Shown piece by piece: positions 50,906 through 58,923 of a stretch of 64,000 nucleotides of DNA. Below the pieces are notes generated by a model. That model searched no databases. It had not been told where the DNA came from and saw only the letters and a program-made list of their open reading frames with translations. The translations under genes and the position numbers were made by a program. Every line of letters begins with the position of its first letter. Within the stretch, counting starts at the first letter, position 1. The stretch comes from Aeromonas sp. RU39B (GTDB lineage: Bacteria; Pseudomonadota; Gammaproteobacteria; Enterobacterales; Aeromonadaceae): contig NZ_FTMJ01000001.1 of the NCBI RefSeq assembly GCF_900156095.1, forward strand, positions 248,001-312,000, read 5' to 3'.

Positions 50906-51154
50906 TCAATGTCCGTTTCACGCAGAAGTAAGGGGGCTGTTCACTGTATTGTCAGGCGTTGTGGCAATAGCGCCCATCATAATTGTCGTAATATTTCATC
51001 ACGCATTGGGATTCAGTGCGGAGGATCACAGTCCCCCCACCCATTATGCCTTATCCTGCCAGACCAGATGCACATCTGGTGCCCTCGCTTGGGCTGCCGG
51101 GGCTGCCTATGTATAATCGCCGCATCCGTGTCCGATACAACCAGTGCCGACCCT

Positions 51155-51706
51155 ATGAAAACCATCGAGCTTGATGACGATCTCTACCTTTTTATCGCCA
51201 GCCAGACCCGCCATATCGGGGAGAGCGCTTCCGATATCCTGCGCCGCCTGTTAAGTCAGCCGCAAACTGACCTGGCTGTGGTGGCTGCCGAGCCGGTGGT
51301 GGCGACCCCAAGCCTGCCCAACGTGGCGACCCCAAGCCTGCCCAACGTGGCGACCGAACGTCCCGCCAATAGTGGTCTGCCGGCGTTACTCGACAGCGGC
51401 GAACTGGTGCAGGAAGAGCGTTCGATTCAGCGCTTCATGCTGGTTCTGGGGACCCTCTATCAGGACAACCCGGAGGCCTTTACCCAGGCCACCGAGATCA
51501 AGGGCCGCAAGCGTATGTATTTCTCGCGCGATCCCGATGCGCTGCGTGCCAGTGGCAGTACAACCAAGCCCAAGCCGGTTCCGGGCACCCCCTTTTGGGT
51601 GATCACCAACACCAATACCAGCCGTAAGCAGAACATCATTGCCCAACTGATGACCAGCATGGGATACGATGATGCGTTGATGGCCCAGGTGTGCGCCGCA
51701 ATCTGA
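51155..51706 (+). CDS. seqA: Negative regulator of replication initiation SeqA
   Basis: 183 residues from ATG 51155 (the frame is open much further upstream but has no family match). SeqA binds hemimethylated GATC and delays re-initiation at oriC. N-terminal multimerisation domain [34 protein letters not shown]-terminal GATC-binding domain with [22 protein letters not shown] and [11 protein letters not shown]. The linker is long and contains an 8-residue repeat, listed separately. pgm follows 26 bases later, as in E. coli. Confidence 0.95.
   Translation: MKTIELDDDLYLFIASQTRHIGESASDILRRLLSQPQTDLAVVAAEPVVATPSLPNVATPSLPNVATERPANSGLPALLDSGELVQEERSIQRFMLVLGTLYQDNPEAFTQATEIKGRKRMYFSRDPDALRASGSTTKPKPVPGTPFWVITNTNTSRKQNIIAQLMTSMGYDDALMAQVCAAI
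51299..51355 (+). repeat. 24-bp tandem repeat in the seqA linker
   Basis: The unit at 51299-51322 is repeated exactly at 51323-51346, with a partial third copy (9 bases) to 51355. It encodes VATPSLPN twice and then VAT, in the flexible linker, so gain or loss of a unit keeps the frame. Confidence 0.9.
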
Positions 51707-51732
51707 CAACTGTTTGCTAAGGAAAGAGAACC

Positions 51733-53382
51733 ATGGCTCAGCATTCCCATGCCGGCAAGCCGGCGCGCCTCGAAGATTTGACCAATATTCCCCGTCTGGT
51801 CAGTGCCTATTATCTCAACAAGCCGGATATGAGCCGTCCGGAGCAGCGTGTGGCGTTTGGTACTTCCGGTCACCGCGGCAGCTCGCTCGATAACGCGTTT
51901 ACCGAATCTCATATTCTGGCGGTGACCCAGGCTCTGGTGGAGTACCGTCAGGCCGCCGGTATCCGAGGTCCGCTGTTTGTCGGCATGGACACCCACGCGC
52001 TGTCTGAAGCCGCACTGGCCAGTGCCGTGGAAGTGCTGGCCGCCAACGGCGTGCAGGTGCGCATTCAGGCTGGCCTCGGCTATACCCCGACTCCGGTTAT
52101 CTCCCACGCTATTTTGAACTACAACGCCAGCAAGCCCGCTGACAAGGCGGACGGCGTGGTGATCACTCCGTCGCACAATCCGCCTCGTGACGGTGGCTTC
52201 AAATACAATCCCCCGCACGGTGGCCCGGCCGAAGGCGAGATCACCAAGTGGGTGGAAGATCGTGCCAATGCAATTCTCGAAGCCGGTCTGAAGGATGTGA
52301 AGCGTGTGCCGTTCGCCGAGGCGATGCAACTGCCTAACGTGGTTGAGCACGACTATGTCACCCCGTATGTGAACGATCTGGATAAGGTGGTCGATATGGC
52401 CGCCATCAAGAAAGCCGGCATCAAGATCGGGGTTGACCCGCTCGGCGGCTCCGGTGTTGCTTACTGGGACGTCATTGCCAAGACCTACGATCTCGATATC
52501 GAGGTGGTGAACTACAAGGTCGATCCGACCTTCTCCTTCATGACCCTCGACAAGGATGGCAAGATCCGGATGGACTGCTCCAGCCCGTTCGCCATGGCCA
52601 GCCTGATTGCCCTGAAAGACAAGTTCGATATCGCAGTGGGTAATGACCCGGATTATGACCGCCACGGTATCGTCACCAAGACCGGTCTGATGAACCCGAA
52701 CCACTATCTGGCGGTGGCGATTCAATACCTGTTCACTCACCGCAGTGGCTGGCCCAAAGAGGCTGCTGTGGGCAAGACACTGGTCTCTTCCTCGATGATC
52801 GACCGCGTGGCCGGTGATATCGGCCGCACCCTCAAAGAGGTGCCGGTTGGCTTTAAGTGGTTTGTCGACGGTCTGTTTAGCGGCGACTTTGGTTTCGGCG
52901 GTGAAGAGAGTGCTGGCGCGTCGTTCCTGCGTCTGGATGGCTCTGTTTGGACTACCGATAAAGATGGTTTCATTTTGGCGCTGCTGGCGGCCGAAATCCT
53001 GGCTGTAACCGGTAAGGATCCGCAGCAGCACTACGATGCTCTGGAAGCGCGCTTTGGTCGCTCCACCTATCGCCGTATCGATGCGCCGGCCAACACGGCC
53101 CAGAAGAACGTGCTCTCCAAGCTCGATCCGAGCCTGGTAGAGGCCTCGATGTTGGCTGGCGAGCCGATCCTGGCCAAGCTGACGGCCGCCCCCGGTAACG
53201 GCGCCGCCATTGGTGGTCTTAAGGTAGTGACCGAAAACGGCTGGTTTGCCGCCCGCCCTTCCGGTACCGAGTCTATCTACAAGATCTACATGGAGAGCTT
53301 CAAGGGCGAGCAGCACCTTGATCTTATCCAGAAAGAAGCGCAGGAGATCGTCTCGGCAGCCCTGGCCAAGGCCGGCGTCTGA
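51733..53382 (+). CDS. pgm: Phosphoglucomutase, alpha-D-glucose phosphate-specific
   Basis: 549 residues. It interconverts glucose-1-phosphate and glucose-6-phosphate. Phosphoserine loop [15 protein letters not shown]; metal-binding DPDYDRHG near residue 304; sugar loop GGEESAG; phosphate-binding RPSGTES near the C terminus. Start [16 protein letters not shown] is close to E. coli Pgm, with AAGGAAAGAG upstream. Last gene of seqA-pgm; a terminator follows. Confidence 0.96.
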   Translation: MAQHSHAGKPARLEDLTNIPRLVSAYYLNKPDMSRPEQRVAFGTSGHRGSSLDNAFTESHILAVTQALVEYRQAAGIRGPLFVGMDTHALSEAALASAVEVLAANGVQVRIQAGLGYTPTPVISHAILNYNASKPADKADGVVITPSHNPPRDGGFKYNPPHGGPAEGEITKWVEDRANAILEAGLKDVKRVPFAEAMQLPNVVEHDYVTPYVNDLDKVVDMAAIKKAGIKIGVDPLGGSGVAYWDVIAKTYDLDIEVVNYKVDPTFSFMTLDKDGKIRMDCSSPFAMASLIALKDKFDIAVGNDPDYDRHGIVTKTGLMNPNHYLAVAIQYLFTHRSGWPKEAAVGKTLVSSSMIDRVAGDIGRTLKEVPVGFKWFVDGLFSGDFGFGGEESAGASFLRLDGSVWTTDKDGFILALLAAEILAVTGKDPQQHYDALEARFGRSTYRRIDAPANTAQKNVLSKLDPSLVEASMLAGEPILAKLTAAPGNGAAIGGLKVVTENGWFAARPSGTESIYKIYMESFKGEQHLDLIQKEAQEIVSAALAKAGV

Positions 53383-53401
53383 GTCATTGTTGTGCATCCC
53401 G

Positions 53402-53436
53402 GCGGGGCCTCCAGTGTGAGGCCCCGCTCGTTTTTA
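53402..53436 (+). terminator. Terminator of seqA-pgm
   Basis: GCGGGGCCT-CCAGTGTG-AGGCCCCGC followed by TCGTTTTTA. Confidence 0.9.
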
Positions 53437-53453
53437 CCCATTCATTACCGTGT

Positions 53454-53470
53454 CTTAAGACTCTCTTAAG
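53454..53470 (+). promoter_or_regulatory. PmrA box upstream of eptA
   Basis: Direct repeat CTTAAG-ACTCT-CTTAAG, with the 5-base spacing and half-sites of the Salmonella PmrA (BasR) binding site. PmrA sites lie just ahead of the -10 of their promoters. That would put the transcription start near 53482, about 39 bases upstream of the chosen eptA ATG. EptA is a classic PmrA target, and pmrAB itself is not in the window. Confidence 0.72.
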
Positions 53471-53520
53471 ATAAGGGGCTGACCATGTCGCCATTGTTTT
53501 GGCTGACAGGACGCCCATCC

Positions 53521-55143
53521 ATGTTGTTTCGTTTACCCATGTTTCGTCTGCACCTCTTGCTGGTGCTCTATTTCGCTCTGGTGCTCAACTGGCCGCTCTT
53601 CTTGCACATGGCCGATATCCTAAGCGCCCTGGAACACGTCAAGGCCGGCTTTGTGGTCTCGATTCCGCTGCTGCTGATTGCCGCAGTCAATCTGGTGTTC
53701 TTGCCCTTCTCGCTGCGATTTATCCAAAAGCCCTTCTTTATCTTCCTGCTGCTGACCGGCTCGCTGGCAAGCTTTGCCATGCTCAAATATGGCGTGGTGT
53801 TTGACAGCAGCATGTTGCGTAACGTGGTTGAGACCAATCCCGGTGAAGCGGGCTCTTATCTCAATGCCTCGAGCGTGATCTGGTTCGTGTTCACCGGCCT
53901 GCTGCCGGCGGCATTGCTGGCGCTGACCCGTATCCAATATCCGCAAGGCTGGTGGCGTAGCAGCGCTCAGCGCATAGGCGCGCTGGTCTGCTCGGTGGTA
54001 GTGGTGGCGGCCATTGCGTCGCTCTATTACCAGGATTACGCCTCGGTCGGTCGCAACAACAAGGTGCTGCAACACCAAATCATCCCGTCGAGCTATGTGC
54101 ACGCCGGCTGGAAGCTGTTTCGTAACCGCTATCTGGTGACGCGCGAGCCGTACCGCCAGCTTGGCACCGATGCCCAGCAGGTTGCTACTACCAGCAATGA
54201 CAAGCCGACTCTGCTGGTGTTGGTGGTGGGCGAAACTGCCCGTGCCCAGAACTATGCCTTAAACGGTTATGGTCGCGATACCAACCCGTTTACCAGCAAA
54301 GAGCCCGGAGTGATCTCGTTTGCCAAGGTGCAATCGTGCGGCACCGCGACCGCTATCTCGGTGCCCTGCATGTTCTCTAACATGACCCGTTCCCACTTTG
54401 ATGCCGACAAGGCTGCCAATCAGGACGGCGCACTCGATATTTTGCAACGCGCTGGCGTGTCGGTGCTGTGGAAAGAGAACGATGGCGGCTGTAAAGGGGT
54501 GTGCAATCGCGTGCCGACTATCGTGATTGATCCGGCCAAGTATCCGGGACTGTGCCAGGGTGAAGCCTGTCTTGATGCCACCTTGCTCGATGGGCTCGAC
54601 AGCCAGATTGCTGGAATGAAGGGCAACCGTCTGGTAGCGCTGCACCTGATGGGCAGTCACGGGCCGACCTATTTCCGTCGTTATCCGGCCGAGCAGCGTG
54701 CCTTCACGCCGGATTGCCCGCGCAGTGACATTCAGAACTGCTCCGGTGAAGAGTTGGTGAACACTTATGACAACACCATCCGCTACACCGACTGGATGCT
54801 CTCCGAGCTGATCACTCACCTTAAAGGGCTTTCGGCGCAATATCGGGTCGGTCTGGTCTATCTGTCCGATCACGGTGAGTCGCTCGGTGAGAAGGGGCTC
54901 TATCTGCACGGCACCCCCTATGCGCTGGCACCGCAGGAGCAGACCCATGTGCCGATGATGATGTGGTTCTCCCCTGAGTTTGCCAAGAGCAAGGGACTGG
55001 ATCAGAAGTGCCTTGCCAGCGAGGCGCAAAGTGGCAGCTTCTCGCAAGATAACCTGTTCCACTCCCTGCTCGGGGTGATGGATGTGCAGACCTCGGTCTA
55101 TGAGCCGGGTATGGATCTGTTCAAGCCCTGCCGAGCAGGGTGA
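53521..55143 (+). CDS. eptA: Lipid A phosphoethanolamine transferase EptA/MCR-3-like
   Basis: 540 residues from ATG 53521; MCR-3 has 541. It moves phosphoethanolamine to lipid A, lowering its negative charge and binding of polymyxins. Five N-terminal membrane helices (to about 170), then the periplasmic sulfatase-like domain. Active site: Glu238 in GETAR, nucleophile Thr277 in SCGTATA (cf. Thr285 of MCR-1), D450-H451 in SDHGES. Cys pairs form the usual disulfides. An ATG at 53485 with AAGGGG is in frame, but it would fall beside the likely transcription start, so 53521 is preferred. By eye it is closer to MCR-3 than MCR-1. Whether it confers resistance is not shown. No IS element flanks it. 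Confidence 0.9.
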   Translation: MLFRLPMFRLHLLLVLYFALVLNWPLFLHMADILSALEHVKAGFVVSIPLLLIAAVNLVFLPFSLRFIQKPFFIFLLLTGSLASFAMLKYGVVFDSSMLRNVVETNPGEAGSYLNASSVIWFVFTGLLPAALLALTRIQYPQGWWRSSAQRIGALVCSVVVVAAIASLYYQDYASVGRNNKVLQHQIIPSSYVHAGWKLFRNRYLVTREPYRQLGTDAQQVATTSNDKPTLLVLVVGETARAQNYALNGYGRDTNPFTSKEPGVISFAKVQSCGTATAISVPCMFSNMTRSHFDADKAANQDGALDILQRAGVSVLWKENDGGCKGVCNRVPTIVIDPAKYPGLCQGEACLDATLLDGLDSQIAGMKGNRLVALHLMGSHGPTYFRRYPAEQRAFTPDCPRSDIQNCSGEELVNTYDNTIRYTDWMLSELITHLKGLSAQYRVGLVYLSDHGESLGEKGLYLHGTPYALAPQEQTHVPMMMWFSPEFAKSKGLDQKCLASEAQSGSFSQDNLFHSLLGVMDVQTSVYEPGMDLFKPCRAG

Positions 55144-55157
55144 GTGGATAGCCTATA

Positions 55158-55188
55158 AAAGGCCAGGCATTGCCTGGCCTTCTTTTTG
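55158..55188 (+). terminator. Terminator of eptA
   Basis: AGGCCAGGCA-T-TGCCTGGCCT followed by TCTTTTTG. Confidence 0.88.
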
Positions 55189-55193
55189 TCTAG

Positions 55194-55235
55194 TAGAAAA
55201 CGACAAGGCCAGACGGATGTCTGGCCTTGTCGTTT
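55194..55235 (-). terminator. Terminator of ecotin gene
   Basis: CGACAAGGCCAGAC-GGAT-GTCTGGCCTTGTCG, perfect 14-bp stem plus flanking A-T pairs; TTTTCTACTA follows on the minus strand. Confidence 0.9.
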
Positions 55236-55246
55236 GAATGGGTGGG

Positions 55247-55729
55247 TTATTCGACCAGCGCCGGTTGCGCCAGCTTGTCGGCCCGCCACAGGCGGTAGCG
55301 AACTTCATACTCCTGCGGCACGTAGATAACAAACGGCAGCTTGGAGGTGTAGTTCATAAAGAAGCCCTGGCCAAACACTTGCACAAAGCTCTCTTTCTTT
55401 TGCGGATCCGGGCAAGCCATCATGGTGGCGATGGGGTCGGAGACCTGGCCCAGTTGCAGGTAGTTGTAGCCCCAACCCTTGACGCTGTGCTGTTCAAGGT
55501 TGCCGGAGAAACGGGGCACATTGCAATCGACCATCATCATTTTGCCAATCTGGATTTCGACCATCATGTCGGTTTCGTTTTCCACTTCCGGCAGACGGAC
55601 TACCACACGCTCCTGGGTGGGCTCGGCGGCCGGGTACATGCTGATGTCAAACTTGCCCGGCTCGTCTGCCAGGGCGGAGCCCGCCACCAACAGGGCGCCC
55701 AGCAGGCTGAAACGCATCATGGTTTTCAT
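55247..55729 (-). CDS. eco: Ecotin, periplasmic serine protease inhibitor
   Basis: 160 residues. A dimeric inhibitor of trypsin-fold proteases such as trypsin, chymotrypsin and neutrophil elastase. Signal peptide to about GSALA-D at residue 22. The family motifs MVEIQIGKMMMVDCN, VKGWGYNYLQL, and the reactive loop ISMMACPD-like segment (ATMMACPDP, P1 Met as in E. coli) with the Cys pair DCN and ACPD. Its dimer strand is at VRYRLWRADKL. Single gene between eptA (convergent) and the dsbA-like gene. Confidence 0.94.
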   Translation of the reverse strand: MKTMMRFSLLGALLVAGSALADEPGKFDISMYPAAEPTQERVVVRLPEVENETDMMVEIQIGKMMMVDCNVPRFSGNLEQHSVKGWGYNYLQLGQVSDPIATMMACPDPQKKESFVQVFGQGFFMNYTSKLPFVIYVPQEYEVRYRLWRADKLAQPALVE

Positions 55730-55873
55730 CGGTACCTCACGGGGATTGCAGTTACGCCGCTAGACTAACTGTTTGTTCTGACTCATGCCAGCGTGGATCA
55801 GCGCAAAACGTGCCTTTGCTCGCGCTGGTTACGACACCAATATGGCAAATTGCTGTATTGATCACCGTTATGT

Positions 55874-55910
55874 GCAAAAAAACACCGCCAATCAACTTGT
55901 TGGCGGTGTC
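55874..55910 (-). terminator. Terminator of dsbA-like gene
   Basis: On the minus strand ACACCGCCA...TGGCGGTGT with a 10-base loop, followed by TTTTTTTGC. Confidence 0.86.
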
Positions 55911-55942
55911 GTACTGGTCTCGGGAAACAACAATAGCGGCGC

Positions 55943-56686
55943 TTAGCCGTCGTTGCGTGCTTCCTTGACCACCTCTTCGAGGCTGGCCAGATCACGCGGT
56001 GCACCGCGCAGGATCTGATCGCCCACGATAAAGGCTGGCGTACCGCTCACGCCCAGTGCTTCTGCCAGGGCGCGGTTCTGGCTGATGCTCTGATCGATGC
56101 GCGGATCGCTGAGCGTCGCCTTAACCTTGTCCCAGTTCACTCCAGCCTCCTTGGCCAGTTTTTGCACCTGGGCTTCATCGTTGAGTGGGCCGTTAAAGCC
56201 AATCAGCTTCTCGTGCAGCGCCATGTAGCGGCTCGGGTCGCTCAGCTGCACCGCCAGCGCGACGCGAGCCGCGTAGTAGGAGGTTTCGGTCAGGATCGGG
56301 AACTGCTTATAGATGTAGCGAATGTCCTTGTCTTTTTTCAACAGCTCAGCCACCAGAGGGTGCGCCCGCTTGCAGTAGCCGCAGTTGTAATCGAAGAATT
56401 CGACAATGGTCAGGCTGCCATCGGGATTGCCGGTTTGTGGATCTGCCTTGCTGGCAAACAGCGCTTTAGCGTGAGCCTGCACCAGGCTCTTGTCGTTTTG
56501 CGCCTGCATGCTCTCTTGCTTGGCACGCAGGTTGTTGGACATCTCAACCAGAATTTCCGGATGGTTGAGCAGGTAGTCGCGCACAATTTGCTCGACATCG
56601 GATTTGGTCATCTCGGCAGCCTGCAGCGGCATGCCAAACAGGGCGGCGCCAGCCAGGGCACCTAACAGGGCGGATTTGATCTTCAT
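55943..56686 (-). CDS. DsbA-family thiol oxidoreductase (ScsC/BdbD-like)
   Basis: 247 residues from ATG 56686; 18 codons upstream are open but without signal. A signal peptide ends at LQAAE near residue 24. Helical N-terminal segment (SDVEQIVRDYLLNHPEILVEM) typical of the Com1/ScsC branch, then a thioredoxin fold with catalytic CGYC in VEFFDYNCGYCKRAH and cis-Pro in SGTPAFIVG. It probably forms or isomerises disulfides in the periplasm. DsbA family, but not classical DsbA (CPHC). Its redox partner is not nearby. Confidence 0.9.
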   Translation of the reverse strand: MKIKSALLGALAGAALFGMPLQAAEMTKSDVEQIVRDYLLNHPEILVEMSNNLRAKQESMQAQNDKSLVQAHAKALFASKADPQTGNPDGSLTIVEFFDYNCGYCKRAHPLVAELLKKDKDIRYIYKQFPILTETSYYAARVALAVQLSDPSRYMALHEKLIGFNGPLNDEAQVQKLAKEAGVNWDKVKATLSDPRIDQSISQNRALAEALGVSGTPAFIVGDQILRGAPRDLASLEEVVKEARNDG

Positions 56687-56868
56687 GATGTAGGTCACTG
56701 CTGATGGAATGGCCACTATAGTGGGGGAGCACCTTGCCAATCAAGGGAAGGTCGGCAAAAACCCTATAACCGCCGGCTCTTGTCACAACCTGTTGATTTT
56801 ATCGGCAAACAGTCTGAGGGGGGATTTACAAGGCCAGCCGGCAACGTTAGTATTCACGCCACTGCTGC

Positions 56869-56956
56869 GGAGGGGTGGCAGAGCGGCTTAATGCAACGGT
56901 CTTGAAAACCGTCGATGGGCGACCATCCGTGGGTTCAAATCCCACCTCCTCCGCCA
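56869..56956 (+). tRNA. serT: tRNA-Ser (UGA)
   Basis: 88 bases with encoded CCA. Long variable arm (GATGGGCGACCATC) as in class II tRNAs; anticodon TGA in loop CTTGAAA between ACGGT and ACCGT. Its 3' end lies 34 bases before a terminator and is followed by an integrase remnant, so it is a probable attachment site for a mobile element. No second copy of its 3' end was seen within the window. Confidence 0.96.
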
Positions 56957-56989
56957 TTCATACATCCGGCAATGTCCGAGAAAATCCAG

Positions 56990-57025
56990 AAACCCGCATG
57001 GCTCAAGGCTTTGCGGGTTTTTTGT
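56990..57025 (+). terminator. Terminator of tRNA-Ser
   Basis: AAACCCGC (56990-56997) pairs with GCGGGTTT (57013-57020); TTTGTTG follows. Confidence 0.85.
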
Positions 57026-57064
57026 TGTCCGATTAAATCCGCCAAGATCCTAGGGAAGCCACAG

Positions 57065-57124
57065 TTTTTTGGTACACGGGATGGTACATACTCTGATGTA
57101 CCAAAAAAGACGTGTACCAAAAAA
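57065..57124. repeat. Repeats resembling integrase arm-binding sites
   Basis: TTTTTTGGTACA (57065-57076) recurs as inverse complement TGTACCAAAAAA at 57097-57108 and 57113-57124, with a shortened GGTACA at 57083-57088. Clusters of such short repeats just upstream of int genes are typical of arm-type sites of P4-like integrases. Confidence 0.55.
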
Positions 57125-57137
57125 TGGAGTTAGCATC

Positions 57138-57212
57138 ATGCCTCGGATCTCTCGCCCTCTGACCGATACCCAGATCAAGAACACCAAGCCGGCCGAGCGT
57201 GTGCTTACCTAA
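57138..57212 (+). pseudogene. int: Remnant of a P4-type tyrosine integrase, 24 codons
   Basis: MPRISRPLTDTQIKNTKPAE... is the conserved N terminus of P4-like integrases (usual MPRxxxPLTDTxIKxxKP, about 400 residues). GGAG is eight bases before the ATG. The frame stops at a TAA after 24 codons where the rest of the gene should follow, and a convergent unrelated gene begins 4 bases later. It lies just after tRNA-Ser, the usual place of such genes. A deletion has therefore removed the integrase body. Confidence 0.75.
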
Positions 57213-57215
57213 CGG

Positions 57216-57782
57216 TTAGCGCGAATGCTTTTCAACCTGTTGATCTTTAATGATGTTAAGCAGCGATGGGAGAAATTCACGGGCTTGGTAAGCGTCTTGG
57301 TTCCATAGTCCGGCTTTCATCAGGGCCTTGGGACAGTGAAACAGCAGCGTGTCGATGGCCACCTTGATAACCAGCTTGGGCACAGCGCTTCCATCAAGGC
57401 ACTCTGACCGGCTGGCGTCATCCACATGAATGGATGCAGTGCCCCTTATCCGAACCACCTTTTCAATCCCGGGAACGGCAAACAACATGCCGATCTTGGG
57501 GTTCTCGAGCAGGTTGGTCAGTGTATCCAGCCGGTTGTTACCCGGACTGTCAGGAAAGCCAAGAGTCTAGTCATCGAATACTTTGACAAATCCGGCCTCG
57601 CCGCCGCGCGGCGATACATCCACAAAACCATCTTTGGTTTGTGAGGCGAGAAAAAACAGGGTGCTGTGTTCGATAAATGTCTGGGTATGCTTATCGATAT
57701 GGTGGAGATCTTTTGCAACGGCCAACGGGGCCGGCATGCTGTAAAACTCCCGGAGTTGTTCCAGTGTTGTTATCTGACTCAT
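57216..57782 (-). pseudogene. Pyridoxamine 5'-phosphate oxidase-like gene with one in-frame amber codon
   Basis: The frame runs from ATG 57782 (57791 possible) to 57216, 189 codons, broken only by TAG at 57567-57569. Before it: ...GGEAGFVKVFDD; after it: TLGFPDSPGNNRLDTLTNLLENPKIG..., the flavin-binding pattern of the PNPOx-like family. The rest (KVVRIRGTASI) fits the split-barrel end. A single CAG or AAG to TAG change explains the break, so it is a recent loss, a sequencing error or suppressed. Function in life: probable FMN-dependent oxidoreductase. It sits inside the tRNA-Ser island. Confidence 0.75.
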
Positions 57783-57843
57783 CACACTCATTCTCTTTGG
57801 TTATCGGTTATGAACTATTTGTAATTGATAATTTCGTATAAAT

Positions 57844-57862
57844 ACTAATAGTTTCTATTATC
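57844..57862. promoter_or_regulatory. Fur-box-like site upstream of the iron ABC operon
   Basis: ACTAATAGTTTCTATTATC contains the perfect inverted repeat TAATAG-TTT-CTATTA (57846-57860) and matches 11 of 19 positions of the E. coli Fur consensus, best in the right half. It lies about 75 bp before the binding-protein ATG, next to another GATAAT at 57827-57832. Iron repression would be expected for these genes. Confidence 0.55.
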
Positions 57863-57936
57863 ATAGCCAACTCATGATATCGAGCCTCACGTCACGCCGA
57901 CAAAAATAGTGATTCGTTTGAGTAGAGACCAAGTTG

Positions 57937-58923
57937 ATGTCTATTGTTAAAGCGATTGTTCTCACCCTTGTATTATCCCTGGCCAGTTCACTCAGTTGGG
58001 CAGAAAATAACACCCCTTATCCAATCAAAATTACCCATGCTTTTGGCACCACAGTGATTAAGAAAAAACCGGTGCGTGTTGCCACGGTGGCATGGGCTAA
58101 TCATGAAGTGCCGCTGGCACTGGGCATTGTTCCGGTGGGCTTTGCCGCTGCAACATTTGGTGATGACGACGGAGATGGCGTTTTACCTTGGGTAAAGGCT
58201 CGATTGGATGCATTGCATGCCCCTGTGCCCGCCTTATTTGATGAAGGGGATGGTATCGATTTTGAAGCGGTTGCGGCCACTAAACCCGATGTAATTCTCG
58301 CCGCCTATTCGGGATTAAGTCGCTCGGATTATGAAACCCTGAGCATGATTGCCCCTGTGGTGGCCTATCCTGCTGCACCATGGGCAACCGATTGGCGCAG
58401 CATGATTCGTATTAACAGTTTGGGATTAGGCATGGCGCAAGAGGGGGAGGCGTTAATTAAGAATATTGAGCAGGATATTGCCCAGCGCCTTACAAAATAT
58501 CCCGAGCTACACCATAAAACAGCGATGTTTATTACGCACCTCGATCCTACCGATTTAAGTGTGCTGCGGTTTTATACGGCGAACGATACGCGCGTCAAAT
58601 TCTTTGCTGATTTGGGACTGTCTTCCCCAAACAGTATCAAACAGCTAAGCCGCTCTGGGCAATTTTCGGGCGAGACCAGCATTGAACAAGTCGATGCCTT
58701 CGATGATGTGGACTTGTTTGTCACTTATGGCGGTGATGCGTTGTTAAGGCCGCTCTCTGCAAATCCCTTGATGGCCAGGATGCGTGCCGTCAAGCAGGGC
58801 TCCATCGTCATGCTAGGCAGTGGCGCGTTGGCTACTGCCGCAACGCCCACACCCTTATCCATTCCCTGGGTTCTGGATAATTATCTGGAGGCGTTAGCGG
58901 TGGCTGCTCGTAAGGTGAAATGA
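57937..58923 (+). CDS. Iron-siderophore ABC transporter, periplasmic binding protein
   Basis: 328 residues. Signal peptide MSIVKAIVLTLVLSLASSLSWA-EN; no lipobox Cys. The FepB/FhuD-type fold is seen in PVRVATVAWANHEVPLALGIVPVGFA and FEAVAATKPDVILAAYSGLSRSDYETLSMIAPVVAYP. ATG 57937 was chosen, though TTG 57934 directly precedes it; AGAGA is the likely ribosome site. It opens a four-gene operon with overlaps. The ligand, a ferric siderophore, is not identifiable from sequence. Confidence 0.9.
   Translation: MSIVKAIVLTLVLSLASSLSWAENNTPYPIKITHAFGTTVIKKKPVRVATVAWANHEVPLALGIVPVGFAAATFGDDDGDGVLPWVKARLDALHAPVPALFDEGDGIDFEAVAATKPDVILAAYSGLSRSDYETLSMIAPVVAYPAAPWATDWRSMIRINSLGLGMAQEGEALIKNIEQDIAQRLTKYPELHHKTAMFITHLDPTDLSVLRFYTANDTRVKFFADLGLSSPNSIKQLSRSGQFSGETSIEQVDAFDDVDLFVTYGGDALLRPLSANPLMARMRAVKQGSIVMLGSGALATAATPTPLSIPWVLDNYLEALAVAARKVK

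Noticed and set aside
53521-55143. eptA as a recently mobilised mcr gene
   Set aside because: No insertion sequence, inverted repeats or composition shift at its borders; it has a native-looking regulator site and terminator.
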